Positions 55,063 to 63,920 of a DNA stretch of 64,000 nucleotides are shown in pieces. Location: NCBI RefSeq assembly GCF_900108505.1, contig NZ_FNWU01000007.1, positions 34,087-98,086 on the forward strand, read 5' to 3'. The notes below the pieces were generated by a model. The model worked only from the letters and a program-made list of their open reading frames with translations, was not told where the DNA came from and did not search any database. Position 1 is the stretch's first letter. The number at the start of each line of letters is the position of its first letter. The stretch comes from Halopenitus malekzadehii. Its GTDB lineage: Archaea > Halobacteriota > Halobacteria > Halobacteriales > Haloferacaceae. The translations under genes and the position numbers were made by a program.

Positions 55063-58000
55063 ATGAACAACTCTCAGCGCACGACTGTCAGTCCGAGTGC
55101 AATCGCACAGTTCTACAAGCTTCAGCAGTGTCCGATGTACCTCTACCATCGCTACGTCGACGAGAACCTCGGTTCCATCTCCGATATCTCCTTAAGCCCT
55201 CTTCTCGCCGCAACAGGCCAAGCGTTTGAAGCCGGGCAGCTCCGTCATCTTCTTGATGCCGACATTTACAGCATCGGTCCGGTAGATGAGGACCACCCAT
55301 TCGACGAACGCTGGAGCGGCGATCCAGAGACGGACATCGAACGGCTTCGAGCGGTCGTCGAAGACCTTGCGACAGGCGATAGGACGAATCCAATCGTCTT
55401 CTTCCAGCCACGGATCGAGGGAACTGTCGGTGCGTGGCCCATTCGTGGTGATGCGGATATCGTCATCGCAAGCCCGGATACAACTGCCCCTGGTCCCCGC
55501 AGCGTGGAAGTGCGCGTCGTCGAACTCAAGTCTTCGAGTTCGGTGAAAACCCACCACCAGCTGCAAGCTGCCATCTACTCGCTTCTGCTCGAGTCTCTGT
55601 TGGCGGATATTAATACGAGCGTCTCAGCGAGTATCGTTTCACAGGAACCGGAACGGAACGACCTCGCGGACCTCGTGACATCCACCGGCAATCTCGACCT
55701 GCGACGAGTCGGCACCTTCGACTTAAGCACGCGCCAGAACGATATCCAACTCCTCCTTGAACCCGACGGTGCACTCGACGCTGAGCTCCTTGACGGCGAC
55801 GAGATGCGAGAACCCGGCAATCCGCCCACCTACCGAATCGATGCCCGTTGTGACGCCTGTGCCAAGCAGTCGAAGTGTATCGCCCACTCGGTGACGAACC
55901 ACAACCTCTCCTTGCTTGGGCTCAGTGAGGGCGTACAGGAGTCTCTCAATAGTCTCGGCATCCAAGATCTCCACGACCTCGCAACGCTCTATGACTGGCC
56001 GATCGAGGAGCGTAATCGGAAAGCGACTTCTTATGTCCACCCACGCCCTAGGGAGCCGGAACTTGTCACGCGCATCCTACGGGAAACGGAGATCTCGAAT
56101 CTCCGCGATACCGCACAGATCGCCCACCGCTTCCTGCGACAGATCGATCCAGATTACGAAGATCAGTGGCAACAACAATCTGACAAGGCTGGTCCGTGGG
56201 GGGACTACCTCATCGGCTCCGGCCGAAACCTTCCCGATGATAACCCGCCGGAGAGCTTCAACCTCAATTATCCTCGAAAGTCGCTCGTGCGAGTCTACCC
56301 CTACGTCCAGTACGATTTCGTACGCAATCGAGTCGTACTCCTCGCGGCGAAGGTAACGTCCAGTCAATACGAGGATGAGCACGACACTGGGCAGTTCATC
56401 ATCAGCCACCCAGATGAGCTTCCGAACCTAAACAACGAACGCAAAGATCAAGAGGAGCGCCGGTTGATCGAGCGGTTCTTCGAGCGGCTCTCCTCTGCGG
56501 TCAACGAGGTTCGCCCTGACCTCCGTGAGGAAGGGTATAGCGATACGGAAGGTTTTATTCACATATATCCATATGGAGACTCCCAGCGGCGGACGCTTAT
56601 TGACGCTGTCAAGCGTCATCCAGAATCGGCTGCCGCACAGGCAATTCGGACGCTTCTCGGGTACCGTGAAGAAATCGATCAGACGAGTGTGAGTGTCCTT
56701 CGTGACGAGTTCCGCGACAGACACGCGTTCCGATACCCGGGACTAGGCGTTGTTCAAACGGCAGCCCAGTTCTACTCGGGAGATACTGAACTCGACTGGG
56801 AACGTCCACGGGACACTGAAGAGGTGCCACTCAAGCAGGTATTCGCCCTTGGCTTCTTTGAGACGACTGTTTCATACGATCAGATAGGCTCCCGCATCCT
56901 CCTCGATTTTGATGATGGTCTCCAAATTGCCTCGGACCACTTGAGCGGTGAATTCCCCATTCTCGGTCGGAACCAAGACACGATTCCGCTAGAGTACATC
57001 TACGCTACCGAGGAATTTGATCTCCTCAAACCCAATCTGGCTGAGGATCCTGAGATGCAGTCACAGATCGAGCGATACCGTCATCACACCGATGCGGGGT
57101 CCTCACGAGTGACACTGGACGACGTTGAGGACATCGTTCACTCCATCTGTGACGCCTATGAGCACATCGAGCGCTCGATTCGAGATAAGGACGCGACGAT
57201 GACGAAACAGCCGATTGAGCTTGAGGACCTCCGCGAGAATACGCTCGGCGTATCCGAGCTTCAGTCGACCTGCCTTGAGTATCAGGAACTCGAATTCGGC
57301 GCGAATCGACGCGAAATCGTGTCCCACTACCGGAAACCGCTCAGTCAACGCACGGCAGCTGGCCGGGCGATCCCGTTCGAGGTTACCGAACCGCCTGAAG
57401 AAGGCGATGATGACTCAGAGTCACGGATGTGGCTCAGTGGCTCGATACTTCGGTCGCTCGGAGACGATTCACAGGATGGGATTCAGGCCGACACCCCCCT
57501 CTCGCTTGAAGAAAGGAGTTTCGTCGTAATGACGCCGTTGAAACGTAACGGCGACGGGACCCTAACAGAGGACGTGAGACCGCCACGGCGGATCGCAAAT
57601 CAGGTACTGGGACGACTCACTCGTGTTGATACCGAGACGGGCGCGGTCCGGGTTTCATTCCTTGGATCCCAAAGCAGGTCCAGGGAGAAATTCAAACCGA
57701 ACCATTCCGGCTGGACGACCGACGAGGACGACGAGTGGGACCGACAACTCATCGAAGAAGGGATGCAGTTCGTGCTGGACCCGGCACTCGATGACTTCGT
57801 CGCCCACCGTGCTCACGCCGCGTTGGAACATGCCGGCCAAAACGACGTACATAATCGGCTGGTCAATCTGTACGACGACGAGATCGCAGACGCGCTCCGA
57901 CTGAACTCCCCGCAGTTCGACCCTACAACCGTCCGATCCTTCCTCGAGAAGTTCGACCAAGTAATGCCAGAATCGACGAACTACGACCAAACCGCGTTCG

Positions 58001-59493
58001 TCTCACAGACAGATCACACGGTTGCCGCGCTCCAAGGACCGCCCGGAACCGGGAAAACGAGGTATGCATCTGCTCCGGCGATACTCGCACGTGCCAACGC
58101 GGCGACCGGATCGTTTTCGGGGATTGCAACGGCCCATTCACACAACGCCGTCGACGAACTCGCCAGGTCCGTTGCGGACGCCCAGCGACGGCTCGCCGAG
58201 GATGGAGTACTTGAGAACGCACTTCTCATTCGGGTGCAATCCGGATCTCATTCGGGTGACCTCCCCGGAAACGTCCGAGAGTATAGGGCCTACGACGACC
58301 GTGACGAACTGCAAGATATCTTTGAGAAATACGTCCTCGGAAACGAGGCGCCTGGTTCCCTCATCGTGTTCACGACGCCGGTAACCCTTCGGAACTTCGT
58401 GAACGCTGTCCGCTGGACTATCGACGACGAGGCTGATTCGGTCGAAGATTTCATGACTGATGGCCGTTGTCGGCTCTTCGACTTCGCCCTCGTCGACGAG
58501 GCGAGTATGATGGATCTCCCCCTGCTATTTCTCGTCGGCGCGTTCCTCGGACGAGACAAGCAGCTGATGCTCGTCGGTGACCACCGTCAGATGCAGCCTA
58601 TCCAGGCACACGACTGGGAGAGCGAGGATCGCCAGACTATCGAAGAGAACACGCCTGCAGTCTCCGCGCTTGATTTCGTCCGGTTCCTCCGCGGTGACCA
58701 AGACAGTAACTTCGAACGGTTCGATCGTGAACCGCCGACTTGGAGTGAAAAGGATGCGGTGCTCCCGATGGACCGCCTGAAACGGACCTATCGGCTTCCT
58801 CCCGCAATGGCCCGTTTCGAAACCGAGTTGTTCTACCACCGGGACAACATCACGCTCGAGTCAGCCGGGTCGGCACAAACGATTCCGGATGTCCGCAGTG
58901 ACGATATCCCTCCCTGGGTGAACGCCGCACTTGACCCGGAGACACGTGTTACTGTCTTGCTGCATGACGATAACGTCTACACCAAAGACAGCCCTGTCGA
59001 GGCGTACCTGGCTGACAGGATGTTAGATCCGCTTCCAGTTGTCGCCCAAGAGCCCGAATCAGACGAACTGAGCGCGGGTGTCGTGGTTCCCTTCCGCTTG
59101 ATGCGTCGGCGAATGCAAAATCACGTTGACTTAACTGTCGATACCGTTGAACGGTTCCAGGGTGGCGAACGTGACGTAATGGCGCTGGCGATGACTGCCG
59201 GCAACCAAGGGTACGTGAATCAGATTTCTGAGTTTCTGCTGGATGCGAATCGGTTTAATGTCGGTGCCAGTCGGATGAAGCGGAAGCTCTTCATCGTCGT
59301 CTCGAAATCTCTGTTTCGGGCTGTCAGTAGCGATCCCGAAAAATACGAGCAACAGAAAGCATGGAAGCAGCTCTACCAAGCGCTCATCGCTGACCGAGAC
59401 CCCGTCGAGACGATACACCTCACCAACACGGAGGTTCCCGAACTCGACGGACGGACCGTCTCTGTACAGGTGTATACAGGATTCCGAGATTGA
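55063..59493 (+). CDS. Cas4/RecB-like nuclease fused to a Dna2/Upf1-type SF1 helicase
   Basis: A 1476-residue protein. The N-terminal nuclease has Cys24 in QCPMYLYHRY, the PD-(D/E)XK motif IRGDADIVIA (near 126) and VRVVELKSSS (near 155), then CDACAKQSKC (near 263-272). These are the four Cys of a 4Fe-4S cluster as in Cas4 and Dna2. After a long middle region, the helicase has Walker A QGPPGTGKTRY (near 989-999), Walker B FALVDEASMMD (near 1141), GDHRQMQPIQ and the late motif VERFQGGERDV. It resembles Dna2-type end resection or a stand-alone defence enzyme. The 54498 protein may be a partner. Confidence 0.85.
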   Translation: MNNSQRTTVSPSAIAQFYKLQQCPMYLYHRYVDENLGSISDISLSPLLAATGQAFEAGQLRHLLDADIYSIGPVDEDHPFDERWSGDPETDIERLRAVVEDLATGDRTNPIVFFQPRIEGTVGAWPIRGDADIVIASPDTTAPGPRSVEVRVVELKSSSSVKTHHQLQAAIYSLLLESLLADINTSVSASIVSQEPERNDLADLVTSTGNLDLRRVGTFDLSTRQNDIQLLLEPDGALDAELLDGDEMREPGNPPTYRIDARCDACAKQSKCIAHSVTNHNLSLLGLSEGVQESLNSLGIQDLHDLATLYDWPIEERNRKATSYVHPRPREPELVTRILRETEISNLRDTAQIAHRFLRQIDPDYEDQWQQQSDKAGPWGDYLIGSGRNLPDDNPPESFNLNYPRKSLVRVYPYVQYDFVRNRVVLLAAKVTSSQYEDEHDTGQFIISHPDELPNLNNERKDQEERRLIERFFERLSSAVNEVRPDLREEGYSDTEGFIHIYPYGDSQRRTLIDAVKRHPESAAAQAIRTLLGYREEIDQTSVSVLRDEFRDRHAFRYPGLGVVQTAAQFYSGDTELDWERPRDTEEVPLKQVFALGFFETTVSYDQIGSRILLDFDDGLQIASDHLSGEFPILGRNQDTIPLEYIYATEEFDLLKPNLAEDPEMQSQIERYRHHTDAGSSRVTLDDVEDIVHSICDAYEHIERSIRDKDATMTKQPIELEDLRENTLGVSELQSTCLEYQELEFGANRREIVSHYRKPLSQRTAAGRAIPFEVTEPPEEGDDDSESRMWLSGSILRSLGDDSQDGIQADTPLSLEERSFVVMTPLKRNGDGTLTEDVRPPRRIANQVLGRLTRVDTETGAVRVSFLGSQSRSREKFKPNHSGWTTDEDDEWDRQLIEEGMQFVLDPALDDFVAHRAHAALEHAGQNDVHNRLVNLYDDEIADALRLNSPQFDPTTVRSFLEKFDQVMPESTNYDQTAFVSQTDHTVAALQGPPGTGKTRYASAPAILARANAATGSFSGIATAHSHNAVDELARSVADAQRRLAEDGVLENALLIRVQSGSHSGDLPGNVREYRAYDDRDELQDIFEKYVLGNEAPGSLIVFTTPVTLRNFVNAVRWTIDDEADSVEDFMTDGRCRLFDFALVDEASMMDLPLLFLVGAFLGRDKQLMLVGDHRQMQPIQAHDWESEDRQTIEENTPAVSALDFVRFLRGDQDSNFERFDREPPTWSEKDAVLPMDRLKRTYRLPPAMARFETELFYHRDNITLESAGSAQTIPDVRSDDIPPWVNAALDPETRVTVLLHDDNVYTKDSPVEAYLADRMLDPLPVVAQEPESDELSAGVVVPFRLMRRRMQNHVDLTVDTVERFQGGERDVMALAMTAGNQGYVNQISEFLLDANRFNVGASRMKRKLFIVVSKSLFRAVSSDPEKYEQQKAWKQLYQALIADRDPVETIHLTNTEVPELDGRTVSVQVYTGFRD

Positions 59494-59596
59494 CTGAATC
59501 TAGTCTGTTCCAGTTTTAGAATACGCCTTGCTAGCACTCACACTAGAATTTATCATTCGACTAAAACATATTCAAAACAATTCTTTGACTGTAGAG

Positions 59597-60259
59597 CTAA
59601 GCGGGCCGTTCTACGAATTCTGTGACGGCGTAGAACGGGAGCGTATCGATCAGTGCGACAAGCAGTTTCACGATGTACTGTCCGACGACTATTGACACGA
59701 GCGCCCAACCCCACGTCGGCTCCCCACCAAGGCCGAGTGACGGAAAAATAGCGAAGCCGAGTATGATGAACACAACCGTGTCCACGCCTTGACTAATTGC
59801 AGTGGACCCGCAGTTCCGGAGCCAACGATGACGACCAGCAGTGCGAATCTTCAGATTGGCGAAGAGTCGGACGTCGAGATGCTGGGCCACTGCGAGCGCC
59901 ACGACTGAGGCGAGGATGATCGATGCGGAGCCTCCAAGCGTCGACACGAACGCTTCTTGGCCGTCGTAGAACGGCGCAGTTGGCATCCAAATTGCGAGGA
60001 ATACGAGCGCATACGCGATGACGAGCGTGACGACGGTTCCGTTGACCACGGTCGCAGCGTATTCTTTTCCGTGGTACTCGACGAGCAGGTCTGAAGCGAG
60101 ATACGCGACGCCAAAGGCAACAAAACCGGCGGGGACAGCAACACCGCCAAGCCCGGGCAGTTCGATCCACGTCAGTTTCGCTGCGAGGACGTTTGCGAGG
60201 ACGATTGATCCGGCGAATACGGCGGTGAAGATCGCACGCGTATCGTCAGTCTCCATCAA
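59597..60259 (-). CDS. Queuosine-precursor transporter-like (VUT/YhhQ) membrane protein
   Basis: A 220-residue membrane protein with about six segments. The segments VFAGSIVLANVLAAKLTWIEL, AGFVAFGVAYLASDLLVEYHGK and WLRNCGSTAISQGVDTVVFIILGFAIFPSL are characteristic of the VUT/YhhQ family, which takes up queuosine precursors such as preQ0/preQ1. It is divergent from queD and was probably acquired with the 7-deazaguanine pathway. Likely role: uptake of a precursor that supports tRNA or DNA modification. An alternative is another vitamin-like substrate. Confidence 0.8.
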   Translation of the reverse strand: MMETDDTRAIFTAVFAGSIVLANVLAAKLTWIELPGLGGVAVPAGFVAFGVAYLASDLLVEYHGKEYAATVVNGTVVTLVIAYALVFLAIWMPTAPFYDGQEAFVSTLGGSASIILASVVALAVAQHLDVRLFANLKIRTAGRHRWLRNCGSTAISQGVDTVVFIILGFAIFPSLGLGGEPTWGWALVSIVVGQYIVKLLVALIDTLPFYAVTEFVERPA

Positions 60260-60413
60260 CTGTCACCACCGTCTGTGACCATACAAGTACGCGCAGTGCT
60301 GCGTTGCGACTCGGCCCGGTTGGATGCCGGTGGGCAACGAGGGACCTGGTGGAGATGGGATAATTGTGAGTGTGAGTGGTACTGCTGTTCCATCGATTGA
60401 GTAACGAAACTCA

Positions 60414-60443
60414 ATATTTATATATTCTCCGAATATTCTCCGA
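60414..60443 (+). promoter_or_regulatory. queD promoter with an 11-bp tandem repeat
   Basis: TATTTATATAT (60414-60424) is a TATA element 22-32 bp before the queD ATG. Overlapping its end, ATATTCTCCGA is repeated exactly at 60422-60432 and 60433-60443, ending 2 bp before the start codon. A tandem repeat between TATA and start could be an operator controlling preQ0 synthesis. Confidence 0.5.
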
Positions 60444-60445
60444 AT

Positions 60446-60907
60446 ATGGGTCGAAGTTTATCGAGAGACGAATCCGAATCAGATGTGCTTCAGGAAGCAG
60501 GCCAATGCACACTCCAAATCGGGGAGGACAACCCAATTCGGATCAGTTCGGGCCATCGCATCCTTCAGCACGACGGGAAGTGCTCGCGGCCACACGGTCA
60601 CAACTACGAGATTACCGTCGAAGTGACCGGCCAACTCACCGAGGAGGGGTGGGTCGTCGACAAAGGGGACGTCACAGCCGTCATTGACGCGTGGGACCAC
60701 CGGTTCCTCGTTGAAGAGGGTGACCCCCTCGTCGACGCATTCGAAGCGGCCGGCGACGGAGATGCGCTCGTCGTCTTGGACCACCCACCAACGGCAGAGG
60801 TAATGAGCGTCTTGCTCGAACAGCGAATGCGTAAGTCGTTCCCGGACACCGTTTCGGACGTGTCGGTGTCGGTGAGCGAAACCGGCGAGCTCTGTGTGAC
60901 GTACTGA
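60446..60907 (+). CDS. queD: QueD, 6-carboxytetrahydropterin synthase
   Basis: A 153-residue protein of the 6-pyruvoyltetrahydropterin synthase fold. The zinc histidines are in SSGHRI (near 35) and CSRPHGHNYEI (near 47-57), the Cys is the catalytic one, and EEGWVVDKGDVTAVIDAWDHRFLVEE follows with the later His. It converts 7,8-dihydroneopterin triphosphate to 6-carboxytetrahydropterin, the second step to preQ0. The stop overlaps the queE start by 1 bp. GTP cyclohydrolase for the first step is not in the window. Confidence 0.92.
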   Translation: MGRSLSRDESESDVLQEAGQCTLQIGEDNPIRISSGHRILQHDGKCSRPHGHNYEITVEVTGQLTEEGWVVDKGDVTAVIDAWDHRFLVEEGDPLVDAFEAAGDGDALVVLDHPPTAEVMSVLLEQRMRKSFPDTVSDVSVSVSETGELCVTY

Positions 60908-61683
60908 TGCCGGTTGCAAGTGACGTCGAGGAATCTGCAACGGACACTGACGCGGCTGGTGAGGGGCTCCCGATCAATGAGGTGTTCTACTCGCTGCAGG
61001 GCGAGGGAACGCTTGCTGGCATCCCCTCGGTGTTTGTGCGGACCTCTGGGTGTAACCTGCGGTGCTGGTTCTGTGATTCGTACCATACGTCGTGGGAGCC
61101 GACCGGGGCGTGGCGCGACGTCAACTCTATCCTGGAGGAAGTCCAGTCCCACGAGCAGGCCAATCACGTCGTGCTTACGGGCGGGGAGCCACTCATCCAC
61201 GAGCAGTCAGTCGAGCTCTTAGAGCGACTGGCTGCGGAAGGTTATCACACGACGGTAGAGACGAACGGGACGATCTACCGGGATGCACCCATTGATTTGA
61301 CGAGTATCAGTCCGAAACTGGCGAGCAGCACGCCGACGCCGGATCGTGACCCGAAAGGCGACGGTGAATGGGAAGAGAAACACGAAGAAAATCGGATCGA
61401 TATGGATGCGTTGTCCCTGATGGTGGATGCGTATGAGACGCAGTTGAAGTTCGTCGTGACCGACGAGTCGGACCTCCTGGAGATCACGGATCTGGTTGAG
61501 CGGGTGCGGGCGGCGACGGCAACGACCGTGGCGGACGATGACGTGTTGTTGATGCCGGAGGGTATGACGCGGGAGCAACTCGATGGGACGCGCAGCGAGG
61601 TGGCAGAGTTGGCGATGGAGTACGGGTACCGGTACACGCCACGGCTCCACGTGGACTTGTGGAACGACGCGCCGGGAACATAA
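60907..61683 (+). CDS. queE: QueE, 7-carboxy-7-deazaguanine synthase (radical SAM)
   Basis: A 258-residue radical SAM enzyme. The cluster-binding motif is TSGCNLRCWFCDSYHT (near 47-62). VLTGGEPLIHEQSVELLERL, VETNGTIYR and ISPKLASSTP are typical of QueE, with the usual shortened barrel. It turns 6-carboxytetrahydropterin into 7-carboxy-7-deazaguanine, the third step to preQ0. It is translationally coupled to queD. Confidence 0.93.
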   Translation: MPVASDVEESATDTDAAGEGLPINEVFYSLQGEGTLAGIPSVFVRTSGCNLRCWFCDSYHTSWEPTGAWRDVNSILEEVQSHEQANHVVLTGGEPLIHEQSVELLERLAAEGYHTTVETNGTIYRDAPIDLTSISPKLASSTPTPDRDPKGDGEWEEKHEENRIDMDALSLMVDAYETQLKFVVTDESDLLEITDLVERVRAATATTVADDDVLLMPEGMTREQLDGTRSEVAELAMEYGYRYTPRLHVDLWNDAPGT

Positions 61684-61795
61684 GTGTCGCCCAAGGACAG
61701 CCCGGTCGACGGAGTGCGGTGTCGCGGGTATGGTGCGGACGTCACACGCGGCGTGGTGAACAGAGCAACAATTAATTCGACGCAACTGAGCAGAT

Positions 61796-62485
61796 ATGAG
61801 CAACAAAAGCGCGGTAATTCTGGTTTCCGGCGGGATGGATAGTGCGACAGCTGTGTACGAGGCGATAGAGCAGGGGTACGAGCCGTACTTCCTACACACG
61901 TCGTACGGGCAGCGTACCGAAGACAAGGAGTACGAGTGTGCGAAAGCGCTTGCTGAGGAGGTTGCTGCAGCTGACTTCCTGCATATCGAAACAGGGCACC
62001 TCTCGCAAATCGGCGGGTCGAGCCTGACAGATGAAGAGATGAGCGTGGCTGACGCGGATCTCGAGAGTGACGAAATTCCGACCTCGTACGTCCCCTTCCG
62101 GAACGCAAACCTGTTGTCGATGGCGACATCGTACGCGGAAGCGACTGACTCGAAGGCTCTGTTTATCGGGGCGCATTCCGAAGATTTCTCCGGGTACCCT
62201 GACTGTCGGCCAGCGTTCTTCGACGCCTTTCAGAACGTGATCGACGTCGGGACGAAACCGGGGACAGAAATCGAGTTGAAAGCGCCATTCGTCGAATGGT
62301 CAAAAACCGAGATCGCTGACCGTGGACTGGAACTCGGCGTGCCGTACGAGATGACGTGGTCGTGTTACCGTGATAAGGAGCCGGCGTGTGGGACGTGTGA
62401 TGCGTGTGCGTTCCGGCTTGAGGCATTCCGAAATGTCGAGTCGCGGGACCCCATCACGTATGCAGAGCGGCCGAAGTTCTCGTGA
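61796..62485 (+). CDS. queC: QueC, 7-cyano-7-deazaguanine (preQ0) synthase
   Basis: A 229-residue ATP-dependent enzyme. The PP-loop is VSGGMDSATAV (near 10-20), followed by the HTSYGQRTEDKEYECA segment and VPFRNANLLSMATSYAE. The zinc site is SCYRDKEPACGTCDACAFR (near 189-207). It makes preQ0, the precursor of archaeosine and of DNA 7-deazaguanines. It lacks the N-terminal GAT domain of the GAT-QueC proteins that can replace ArcS, so any conversion to archaeosine here would rely on ArcS-type chemistry. It follows queE after 112 bp with its own TATA-like CAATTAATTC. Confidence 0.93.
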   Translation: MSNKSAVILVSGGMDSATAVYEAIEQGYEPYFLHTSYGQRTEDKEYECAKALAEEVAAADFLHIETGHLSQIGGSSLTDEEMSVADADLESDEIPTSYVPFRNANLLSMATSYAEATDSKALFIGAHSEDFSGYPDCRPAFFDAFQNVIDVGTKPGTEIELKAPFVEWSKTEIADRGLELGVPYEMTWSCYRDKEPACGTCDACAFRLEAFRNVESRDPITYAERPKFS

Positions 62486-62599
62486 CTCGTCAGCTAATAC
62501 GCGTCTCACTTTTGTAGCGGTGCTGTGTGGGAGCGGCCTATGGGTGAGCCTATTGCCCTGTGCGACACTATGAAGATATTCCTCTACGAATACACGTGT

Positions 62600-62806
62600 A
62601 TGCCGAAGGTAAGCGTTGAAATTCCCCAGGAACTGCTTAATGATCTCGATGAGCACGTCGGTGACGAGGGAAAATTTGTCAACCGAAGTGACGCAATTCG
62701 TGCATCGATCCGCAAAACACTCGATACGCTCGATCAGATCGATAAACGACATGGACGGGTCAACTCATCTGAGAGTGAAGACACCGAGCTAGAAAGTACC
62801 GAGTGA
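62600..62806 (+). CDS. CopG-type ribbon-helix-helix regulator
   Basis: A 68-residue protein starting at MPKVSVEIPQELL. The sequence KVSVEIPQELLNDLDEHVGDEGKFVNRSDAIRASIRKTL is a classic ribbon-helix-helix DNA-binding domain. The tail is acidic and disordered. It follows queC by 114 bp and could regulate the preQ0 genes. An upstream frame from 62525 is not needed. Confidence 0.8.
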   Translation: MPKVSVEIPQELLNDLDEHVGDEGKFVNRSDAIRASIRKTLDTLDQIDKRHGRVNSSESEDTELESTE

Positions 62807-62961
62807 GTTTTCGGACGTTTCCGGAAATGGTGTATTTCCACGATCAGAATCAAGGGACAGCAGAGCAATAAAAATAGGTATTCAATGGCGATCAGAGCCT
62901 TTCCGGAATCTACCCAGTCACACTTTTATCGTTTACCCAGAGAATAGTTACCCACCGACAG
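62807..62961. other. Promoter region before the second orc1/cdc6, with two TTCCGGAA boxes
   Basis: TTTCCGGAAA (about 62818-62827) and a second TTCCGGAA (about 62900) are palindromic and about 82 bp apart. They do not match the AGCTTCGGAAACAGTGG repeats of the first origin. They could be relics of a different Orc binding site or regulator sites. Confidence 0.3.
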
Positions 62962-63920
62962 ATGATCCGCGATGCTCGTGTCCTCCGTGCCGGATTCGTC
63001 CCTCGAGAGGTTGAGCATCGCGACGCCGAAGTAACCACCTCTCTAGCGTCCTCGATCCCATCACGAATGGAGAACCAGCCGACACAGCTATCTTCACCGG
63101 ACCCAGCGGGACGGGGAAGACGTGTATCTCGAAATTCGTCACGGAACGGCTGCGTGAAGAGGTCCTCAACGACCTTGGCGCCACGATCGATATCCACCGG
63201 CAGTCGACGCCCCACGACGAACTCGTCGATCGCCTCCAGCAGCACGACGGCCCGCGAACCGTCGTCATCCTCGACGAGGTCGACCAGCTCGAAGACCCGA
63301 GCGTCATCTACGACCTCCACAGCCTCCCGCAGTTCGCGATCATCTGCATCGCGAACAAGGAAGAGGAGCTGTTCAGCCGCGTCGACGACCGCCTCGTGAG
63401 CCGCCTGCGCTCCAGCGAGCACGTCCGGATGGACAAGTACCACGATGAGCAGCTGTACGATATCCTGAGTGCGCGGGCGAAGTGGGGGCTCGACGAGGAC
63501 GTCATCACCGACGACCAGCTCTACCGGATCGCCGACGCGGCCGCCGGCGACGCCCGCCTCGCAATCGGCATCCTCCGAACGGCTGCCGGCAAGGCCGATC
63601 GCGAGAACCACGAGCGAATCGGTGACGACATCCTCCTGGACGCTGCCGAGGATGCTCAGGTCCAGATCAAGCAGAAGAGCCTCGACTCGCTCACGCCGCA
63701 CCAGCGCGTTGTCTACGACATCGTTCGCGAGCACGGCCCGATCGGGCCGATCGAAATCCACGAACGCTATTCCGAGGACGTCGATGACCCACGGACGAAG
63801 CGGACTGTTCGGGCGTATCTATCAAAGATGACTCAATACAACCTCCTTGAAGCAGATGGGTCCAGCCGAGATCGGGAATACACAGCCATCGACCAACTAT
63901 CTCCCACGCTCGCTGAGTAG
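62962..63920 (+). pseudogene. cdc6: Second orc1/cdc6, frameshifted and internally deleted
   Basis: The gene starts normally at MIRDARVLRAGFVPREVEHRD. After codon GAA at 63028-63030 one base is missing (about 63031-63033), and the frame then continues as NHLSSVLDPITNGEPADTAIF, TGPSGTGKT (Walker A), later VVILDEVDQLED (Walker B) and a C-terminal winged helix to 63920. Comparison with usual family spacing indicates that about 20 residues are also absent between REEVL and NDLGATIDIHRQS (near 63160), with the frame kept. Either lesion should inactivate it. Not recent background noise: the rest is well preserved. Confidence 0.8.

Noticed and set aside
62818..62907. TTCCGGAA boxes as origin recognition boxes
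   Set aside because: They lack the GCTTC and AGTGG parts of the local origin repeat and occur only twice, so they were kept as an unassigned note.
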